From NCBI RefSeq assembly GCF_029784135.1, contig NC_073746.1:74070042-74134041 (forward strand): 64,000 nucleotides of DNA, read 5' to 3'. Source of the stretch: Toxorhynchites rutilus septentrionalis (lineage: Eukaryota > Arthropoda > Insecta > Diptera > Culicidae). Below, one piece after another: positions 56,345 to 64,000 of the stretch (positions within the stretch are counted from its first letter, which is position 1; each line of letters begins with the position of its first letter). The notes under the pieces are model-generated. The model made no database searches. It was not told the DNA's origin and saw only the letters and a program-made list of their open reading frames with translations. Both the position numbers and the translations under genes were made by a program.

Positions 56345-56731
56345 AATTTAAAAACTATTTTTTTTTTATTAAATCGTTTATTTTTACAGGCTCAGTTACA
56401 TAAGTTTAAAGGAGCCAAACTCCTATTTGTATAGTTACTAGTATATATAAACATTTTTTATTAATTCTAATGTTAATGAAGTAGAGAACCGATTACTCGC
56501 GGCTTGCTCGAGTTTAGAAGGGTGACATTTTGTTTCAGTAAAAGGATGGGATATAAGGATATGTTGACAATGTTCACACTCACATTCGCACTCACATTCA
56601 TCATACTCAATTCTTAAGCCTATCTTATATCTAACATGTATTTACATTTCACCTTATTCTATTGTTAGTAAGAAGGGATTTGATTTCTCGCGAAGGGAAA
56701 GGAAAAGGAGAATATAAGGATATAAGGACAA

Positions 56732-58510
56732 TCACACACGAAGATTGATAGCTTTTAGGAAGACATATATTTGGGACATGTAATCAAGGTCTAAACCAGC
56801 TAACACATCTCTCACCGGCACATTGGGCTGCCTTCCTCTAGCCCGAAGAGAGTTTTCTAAATTCGATCTGGCAACAAGATACTCCTCGCACGACCAAACA
56901 ACGTGTTCGATGTCGTGGTAACCTTGGCCACAAGCACAGATATTGCCATCGGCAAGATTAAAACGAAAGAGTAGCGCGTCTAACGAACAGTGATTGGACA
57001 TGAGTCGAGAGAAGGTGCGAATAAAGTTCCGACTTAAGTCCAGACTTTTGAACCATGGTTTGAGGCTAACCTTAGGGATAATCGAGTGAAACCACCGGCC
57101 CAATTCATCTTCGTTCCATTTACGTTGCCAGTTAGCGATGGTATTTTTACGGACTAAAGAATAAAATTCATTGAAAGCGATTTGACGCTGATAAATATCG
57201 CCTTCAATTGCACCTACCTTTGCCAATGAGTCAGCCCTCTCGTTACCCGGAATTGAGCAATGTGAAGGGACCCAGACAAAGGTAATGACATAACAGCGTC
57301 TGGATAAAGCACTCAAAATTTCTCGTATTCTCTCAAGGAAGTACGGCGAGTGCTTTTCCGGCCTCACTGAACGGATAGCTTCGACAGAGCTAAGACTATC
57401 CGTTACAATGTAATAGTGTTCAACAGGTCGTGAGGCGACGCTGTCCAGCGCCCAGTGTATTGCTGCCAATTCAGCAATATATACTGAGCAAGGATACTGA
57501 AGACTGTGTGAGGTGCTAAAAAATACGTTGAACACTCCAAATCCTATGGACTCATTCATAGAGGACCCATCAGTAAAGTACATATTGTCACAATTGACAC
57601 GCCCATACTTTGCTTTGAAGATCGTAGGAGCGATCCTCGATCGAAGATAATCTGGAATTTCATGGATTTTCTCCTTCATGAACAGATCAAAATGTACAGA
57701 GGAATTGATGTAGTCAGGAAAACAAACACGGTTGGGAGTATACGAAGAAGGATCAACCTGCATGGAGATGAATTCATGATATGAGCTCATGAATCCTGAA
57801 TGAAAATTTAGCTCGATAAGCTGCTCAAAATTTCCGATCACCAATGGGTTCATAACCTTACACCGGATGAGGAACCGAAGAGATAATAAATTGAAGCGAT
57901 CTTTTAGTGGGAGTGCGCCTGCCAAAACCTCGAGACTCATGGTATGCGTTGAGGGCATACATCCCAACGCAATACGGAGACAAAGATACTGAATTCGCTC
58001 GAGTTTAATGAGATGTTTTTTGGCAGCTGATTGAAAACAGAAACTGCCATACTCCATCACTGAGAGAATAGTTGTTCGATACAACATTATAAGATCTTCG
58101 GGATGGGCTCCCCACCAGGTGCCGGTAATTGTACGGAGAAAGTTTATTCTTTGTTGGCATTTTTTACCCAGATACCTAATATGGGCCCCCCAAGTACATT
58201 TGGAGTCGAACCAGACCCCAAGATACTTGAATGACATAGCATGAGTGATCGGTTTACCCAAAAGTTGAAGCTTTGGGTTTGCTGGTCTATGCTTCCTAGA
58301 AAAAACCACCATCTCTGTTTTCTCCGTGGAGAATTCGATCCCTAGCCCAATGGCCCAGGTTGAAAAATTGTTCAAAGTATCTTGTAAGGGTCCTTGCAGG
58401 TCGGATTCGTTTGATCCTACGACAGACACCACTCCGTCATCTGCAAGTTGTCTTAGGCTGCAATTTTGTGTAAGGCAATTGTCGATGTCGCTTACATAGA
58501 AGTTGTACAA
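56732..58510 (-). pseudogene. I-clade ORF2, second part: RT palm C, thumb, RNase H
   Basis: This 592-codon frame continues ORF2 after the frameshift. It starts at YNFYVSDIDNCL, followed by RT motif C as QLADDGVVSVVG (both D kept; the usual Y or F before ADD is L). FSTEKTEMVVFSRKHR and FKYLGVWFDSKCTW follow. The RNase H domain (about residues 305-440) has D in YFTDGSS, E in IAELAAIHWAL, D in VTDSLSS and D in GNERADSLAK. The C-terminus has CACGQGYHDIEHVVWSC, a Cys/His motif. It is complete to the natural stop (LKAINLRV). Without the first part it cannot be expressed as one polyprotein, so this copy is probably non-autonomous. Confidence 0.9.
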
Positions 58511-60404
58511 AAGGGGGCTTAAACAGGAGGCCCATGTAGGAGACCCGATTTACTGTCGAATCCCCGTGAGAAAAATTCAACTGTTTCTCACAAAGCAAGT
58601 TATATAACATATTATTCAACAGAGGCGGCAGACCCCGAGAGTGTAATTTGTCTGACAAAACCTCTATTGAAACAGAATCAAAGGCCCCCTTTATGTCCAA
58701 GAATACTGAAGCCATTTGTTTTTTTTCGGCGTAAGCCATTTGAATTTCTGAAGAAAGCAACGCAAGACAATCATTCGTCCCCTTGCCCCTACGGAACCCA
58801 TATTGTGTATCTGAGAGTAGGCCATTCGTTTCAACCCATCGATCAAGGCGAAACAAGATGATTTTCTCCAACAATTTCCGTATACAAGACAGCATTGCTA
58901 TTGGGCGGTACGAATTGAAGTCGGACGTGGGTTTTCCGGGTTTTTGAATAGCTATAACTCGTACTTGTCTCCAATCATCTGGAACAATATTATGCTCCAG
59001 AAACCGATTGAATAAATTCAACAAGCGATGTTTCGCCACATCAGGGAGGTTTTTTAACAAGTTGAACTTAATTCTATCCGTTCCTGGAGCAGAATTGTTA
59101 CATGAAAGGAGAGCAAGAGAGAATTCTACCATCGAAAACTCAGAATCAAGATCGCACCTATCTTGTGGTATATCTCGAACAATTTTCTGCACGGGAGCGG
59201 AATCGGGACGAACCTTCCGTGCAAAATTAAAAATCCATCGATGTGAATATTCTTCGCTTTCATTCGTTGAAGAGCGATTTCTCATGTTTCGAGCCACTTT
59301 CCATATTTTTTTCATTGACGTTTCTCGTGACAAACCTCCCACGAAATTTCGCCAATAAGCACGTTTTTTCCCTTTGATCAAATTTTTGAACTGATTTTCA
59401 AGGTGCAAATACGTTTGAAAATTCTCAATGGTTCCACGTTTCCGAAAAGCTTTAAATGCGTTCGATTTATCCTGATAAAGCTTGGAACATTGGCTATCCC
59501 ACCATGGATTGGGAGGCCTTTGACGAAAAGTGGAGCCTGGGATGGGTTTCGTTTGAGCGCGAACCGCGCTGTCATATATCAAACGAGAAAGGAAGTTATA
59601 CTCCTCCAATGGAGGCAAACCATCTCTGGAATTGATGGCTAGAGCAATTGCGTCCGCATATTTTTTCCAGTCAATGTGTCTTGTGAGGTCATATGCCATG
59701 TTTATAGATTCAGAAGAATTCGAACCAATGGTGATGGAAATTTTGATTGGCAAGTGGTCACTGCCGTTGGGGTCCTGGATTACATTCCACTTGCAATCTA
59801 ACGATAGTGAATTCGAGCAAAGCGAGAGGTCAAGAGCACTTGGGTTAGCAGGAGGTTTAGGTACACGTGTTGTTTCCCCAGTGTTCAAAACGATCATATT
59901 GAAGCTGTTACAAAGGTCATATATCAACAATGAACGATTGTCGTCGTACTGTTCCCCCCAGGCAGTTCCGTGAGAGTTGAAGTCTCCCAAGATCAATCGT
60001 GGCTCAGGAAGGAGTGAGCACATGTCAACAAGTTGAATGCGGCTAACCGCAGCTCTCGGAGGCCAATACAAGCTGACAATACAGAGGTCTTTGCCTCTGA
60101 TGTTTGCATGACAAGCAACAGCTTCGATCCCTCCAATAGGTGGAAGGTCAATTCGAAAAAATGAGTGGCACTTATTGATACCCAATAGCACCCCTCCGTA
60201 TCTGTCATCACGGTCCAAGCGTATAATATTAAAATCGTGGAAAGAGAGATCATCTCGCGAAGAAAGCCAAGTTTCGGACAGAGCAAAAACATCACAATTG
60301 AACTTATGAATTAAAAATTTGAATGTATCCAATTTAGGGATAAGACTACGACAATTCCACTGTAAAACAGTGATATCTCCGACCTCTCTATTTGAATTAG
60401 ACAT
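58437..60404 (-). pseudogene. I-clade ORF2, first part: endonuclease and RT N-terminal half
   Basis: The true ATG is at 60404, within ATGTCTAA, which is also the end of ORF1 (8-nt overlap). The apurinic-type endonuclease has N in LQWNCRS, E in ALSETWLSS, D and N in LGDFNSHGTAWG, and H in GSDHLPI, all at expected spacing in the first 220 residues. The linker has NPWWDSQCSKLY. RT motifs follow: APGTDRIKFNLLKNL, SYRPIAMLSCIRKLLEK, TQYGFRRGKGTNDCLALLSS, and motif A ASVFLDIKGAFDSVS with its D. After MGL the sequence jumps: the PQG block expected here is missing through a deletion of about 11 nt near 58537, which also shifts the frame. It runs on for a nonsense tail to 58437. Confidence 0.9.
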
Positions 60405-61965
60405 CAAGAGAGATAATCATTGCAAGGAGGGGCCATGTTTGCATCAATTGTTGCAAAATTGTCTTTAATACTGGAAGCATTGAAATGACAATGGTTCTGA
60501 TGGAGTCGGAAACATTAAAACACTTGAAGATTTGGTCCAAAAGGTCAGACAACTTTATAAATCCCGATTGGGAAGTTGAACTGGACGGAAAAACAGGGAC
60601 AGTTGGGGTTTTTGATGTCCCCTCGAGTGCTGGGCCATTCGAAGGTGAATTATTCCCACGGAAACCAGGAGGGACCTGATTTTGCTTGTCCGCTGCACTC
60701 GATTTTTTAGGCATGCTAACAGGGGGTATCACCGGAGGGGCTTGTCCTTGAACTTTGGGAGTGGTCACATTTTTGCGCCGGGGATTCCCTTGGAAAATGA
60801 ACGGTGTGCCCCCGTTAGCTGTGTCCGCTTCTATTTCGTCAACGGGCAACGTGGCGAAGACATTTTGTGTGTTGATTGGTTGTTGTTGTTGGGCCAGTGG
60901 CGAAGCGCCCTTTAAAATATCCGCAAAAGTGCGTTTCGAGCGTTCCTTCAAAGAGCGCTTCTGTTTCTCCCAGCGACTCTTGTATGTTTCACAAACTGAG
61001 AGCTCGTGTGGGGATCCCCCGCAATATGGACATTTATGCTCAGTCGCACTGCAGGATTTCCCCTCATGTTGCTCTCCGCAAGTGGCACAGCGCTCCTTGT
61101 TGGCACAATAATCTGAAGTGTGACCAACTGACTTGCATTTTTGGCAAGTCATGGGCTTTGGCACGAAGAGTCGCACAGGCAATCTCAATTTGCCCACCAT
61201 GACGTAGTCAGGTAGAGCGGAACCAGCAAAAGTTACTCGAAACGAGTCTGACGGCGTGAATTTAGTTTTTCCCTCTTCTTGGGATACTTTTCCTAGTTGG
61301 CGGCTGTCCAAAATTTTAACACCCACCAACGGGAGTCTTTTAAATTTACCAACTCCTTCTTTTATCATTTCGCACGTCAGACCAGTTTCAGTTACCACCC
61401 CCGAGATTTTTACGTCATGGGAGGGCACGTAGACGCGATACTCTAGGGAGAATCTCTCGTCGATCACAATTGCATTCGCGTGTTTCCGATCACTCACGAC
61501 AACACGCAGTTTGTTCGGTCTAACCTTAGAGATTTCGACCACGGAGGAATATAATCTTGCCAGATCTTTTGAAACCTGAATTACATTAATTGCCTTTCCT
61601 TTTGGTTTAGGCCGGAAAAAAACAACCCATGGACCAGCTCCAAGTGCATTGTCTGGATAGACCTTGCCACGAGGAGAGGAAACAACTGAGGGGGAGGACG
61701 AGGTCGATTGTTGAACGGGAGCGGTATCAGTAGGGCTGGGAGGCAAGTTCGGTAGTAGAGCGGAAGCGGGAGCGGGAGATTGAGGGGGCGAAGAGGAAAA
61801 GTTTGCCAATTTTCTTGAGGGGGGCTTGTTAAGGTAGATTACCTCTTTCTCTGAAGAGACATCTTCTGAGGGGGGAACGCGTTTAAGCGACTTCCCAGCC
61901 CCCGTTGTAGCTAGTGAGGAGGAAACAGTAGTTTCAATCTCCATGTCAACATGACCTTCTGCCAT
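60397..61965 (-). CDS. I-clade ORF1 (gag-like nucleic-acid-binding protein)
   Basis: A 522-codon open frame with no disruption. It would bind element RNA and form the ribonucleoprotein. The N-terminal ~105 residues are rich in Ser and Pro (low complexity). Residues about 108-200 (GPWVVFFRPKPKGKAINVIQ onward) look like the RRM-like fold found in I-clade ORF1. About 272-325 hold three Cys/His zinc knuckles: CQKCKSVGHTSDYC, CATCGEQHEGKSC and CPYCGGSPHELSVC. A basic stretch (KQKRSLKERSKRTFADIL) follows, then Gln/Pro-rich sequence. ATG at 61965 is the first in frame. It is followed by ORF2 with an ATGTCTAA overlap, suggesting reinitiation or coupled translation. Confidence 0.9.
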   Translation of the reverse strand: MAEGHVDMEIETTVSSSLATTGAGKSLKRVPPSEDVSSEKEVIYLNKPPSRKLANFSSSPPQSPAPASALLPNLPPSPTDTAPVQQSTSSSPSVVSSPRGKVYPDNALGAGPWVVFFRPKPKGKAINVIQVSKDLARLYSSVVEISKVRPNKLRVVVSDRKHANAIVIDERFSLEYRVYVPSHDVKISGVVTETGLTCEMIKEGVGKFKRLPLVGVKILDSRQLGKVSQEEGKTKFTPSDSFRVTFAGSALPDYVMVGKLRLPVRLFVPKPMTCQKCKSVGHTSDYCANKERCATCGEQHEGKSCSATEHKCPYCGGSPHELSVCETYKSRWEKQKRSLKERSKRTFADILKGASPLAQQQQPINTQNVFATLPVDEIEADTANGGTPFIFQGNPRRKNVTTPKVQGQAPPVIPPVSMPKKSSAADKQNQVPPGFRGNNSPSNGPALEGTSKTPTVPVFPSSSTSQSGFIKLSDLLDQIFKCFNVSDSIRTIVISMLPVLKTILQQLMQTWPLLAMIISLDV

Positions 61966-62936
61966 TACGGCAGATATAAAATAATATAATTCTTATTTTT
62001 TTTGTATTTCTAAGCCTAATATATATTATACCTAAATCGAACACCAATGCGAATGAAATGAAGCGGTGTCTCAATCGAACCGCGTGGCAATCGCTCGGCA
62101 CAGATGCAACGGTATAACGCACCACAACACGATGATGGAATCGATGACGATGCTAAAGCACACACAGCGATGATACGGCACACGCACCGCGTCCGCCGTG
62201 GAGGACTTCTTCCTCACGCTGGTAGTGATTGCTGCTCTCCTCACTCGCGCAATAAAGAGAACCCCGTTAGGGCGAAATAACTTCACCAGCCACGAACTGA
62301 TAACGGTATAATCTCCACTTTATAATAGACGCGAACAAATTTGCGACCGATGTCTTCGGACTGCGCGAGCTGAATGAATTTAAAAACTATGATACCTACA
62401 AAATTCTTGTCAAAGGATGAAATGTAGGAAATTGAAAAATACCAATTTTTTTGGAAAACCATTTTGCTGACAAAAAAGTTCTCAAAAAAAATTCTCAAAA
62501 AAAATATTTTTTTTTCTTTGAAAAAATACTATTAATGTTTAATTCGTAAAATGTTTATGTATAAATTATAGCAAATTTCAATGTTCTACTAAAGTTTCTC
62601 TATTTACAAATATGTCAAGAACATGTCAAACGTGAGAATTCATACACAAAAATGTAACGAGCAAAAAATTATTTTTTTCAGGACATACTTGATACAAAAA
62701 TGACTTATATTCCAAAAACTATAAAAGATCGAAAGTTGATGTCTTCGACAAAAGTTTATATTTTAACAAGATCTAAAACTTTGTCAAATACAGTCTGTCG
62801 CTATCTTGACTTTTAACAAAATAGGGTGAGTTGTATTTTTTTTTTCAAAGAAAACATGAAACAGTTGTTGTTCGAAAAAAAAAAAGCCTGTTAAAGTGCT
62901 CATCTTCCGATGTACTTGTTGAAAATTGTAAGGGCT

Positions 62937-63579
<643 letters not shown>

Positions 63580-63745
63580 CGGAATTTTAGAAAAATACGT
63601 TTTTAGGAAAAATTAATTTTAATTTTTAAAATAACTCTTTTGTCAACGAAACTTTTTTCGAAAAAAAATTTTGGTACTTTTTTGTGAAAATTTAAATAAT
63701 TTCCTACCTTTTCATTTTCATCCTTTGACAGGAATTTTGTAGGTA

Positions 63746-64000
63746 GGGGTAGTGGGGCAAATTGGTCACCTGCTTGTAGGGTAGTATAACTATTGACTAT
63801 AGATGCCGTATTGTTAATCACCTTATGTTTGAAGAATTTAATTACTTTCGAGTCACCCTGTACTTCAGTACAGCTGTCGCGTGTCAAAATACAAATAAAA
63901 ACAGAAACTACTCTCTCGATAGCCATTCGGCCGTAGTTCTGTGCGCATGGTAACTAAGGAATTTCTCGTGAAATTTAGTTTATTTTATCTGATATATTGG
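63746..64000. other. No recognised gene
   Basis: GGGGTAGTGGGGCAAATTGG at about 63745 resembles the GGGG-rich ends of the MITE at 3960-4744, but no partner end lies in the window. Confidence 0.3.

Larger units (their letters stand above)
56359..62376 (-). mobile_element. Full-length I-clade LINE, family 1
   Basis: A perfect 14-bp duplication AATTTAAAAACTAT (56345-56358 and 62377-62390) defines a 6018-bp element. On the minus strand the order is: a 5' end starting CATTCAGCTCGCGCAGTCCG, a 5' UTR of about 0.4 kb, ORF1 (61965-60397), ORF2 (from 60404, broken near 58510-58540), a 3' UTR and an A-rich tail. The plan (gag-like ORF1; ORF2 with endonuclease, RT and RNase H) is that of the I factor and mosquito MosquI-type elements. 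Promoter elements, if present, should lie in the 5' UTR. Confidence 0.92.

Noticed and set aside
58667..61202. Plus-strand ORFs across the I-clade element
   Set aside because: Shadows of ORF1 and ORF2, which carry all the recognisable domains on the minus strand.

Overview
The window reads as intergenic or intronic DNA of a large, transposon-rich culicine mosquito genome, most likely Aedes. This rests on the element community: two ITmD37E (DD37E) Tc1/mariner elements, I-clade and Loa-type LINEs with RNase H domains, a Feilai-like tRNA SINE, many miniature elements with subterminal inverted repeats (MSITE-like), and Helitron-like elements with a central minisatellite. I saw no confident host protein gene, no rRNA and no functional tRNA gene. 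All long, convincing ORFs belong to transposable elements.

Layout. 1-2290 is unrecognised, fairly unique sequence. 2440-3010 is a decayed mariner. 3245-3755 is a dispersed repeat with an inverted partner at 22495-22950. 3960-4744 is a terminal-inverted-repeat (TIR) MITE with a 9-bp target-site duplication (TSD). 4836-5879 and 7367-8409 are almost identical MSITE-like elements. 7090 to about 12420 is one decayed Jockey/CR1-like LINE (minus strand), broken by an MSITE, by an inverted fragment of a related LINE, and by a 5'-truncated I-clade copy that itself carries a MITE. 13500-14900 is a unique, GC-richer island. 15534-17936 is an MSITE split by a SINE fragment whose poly-A tail carries a second MSITE. 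18287-19374 is a second copy of the I-clade family found at 10834-12137. 19552-20864 is ITmD37E copy 1. 23160-24700 is another unique island. 25771-27610 holds seven copies of a TTGTCACGTCAC motif. 27600-30090 joins a BEL/Pao fragment, a 5'-truncated I-clade copy with perfect TSD, and a LINE endonuclease fragment. 30575-36345 holds two Helitron-like elements, a tRNA-derived SINE and a Loa-type LINE. 36600-39350 is mostly unique and has one weak gene candidate. 40373-42170 is a Helitron-like element ending in a long TA tract. 42521-45050 is a mariner interrupted by the best-preserved ITmD37E copy. 45575-49213 holds LINE debris and two MSITEs. 50850-51330 is a unique island. 51595-53430 is a SINE with an MSITE in its poly-A tail, bounded by a perfect 13-bp TSD. 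53430-55000 is unique. 55000-63745 is a foldback-like repeat region carrying two Helitron-like elements, a TA tract and a full-length I-clade retrotransposon (56359-62376).

How the parts work together. The autonomous machinery consists of the ITmD37E transposase (intact ORF at 43130-44146), the I-clade ORF1 plus the broken ORF2, and the decayed Loa-type and Jockey-like reverse transcriptases. The SINEs, MITEs, MSITEs and Helitron-like elements are non-coding passengers. Several insertion borders can be read to the base from TSDs, so the relative order of insertions is unusually clear. Boundaries without a TSD are approximate and were judged by eye.
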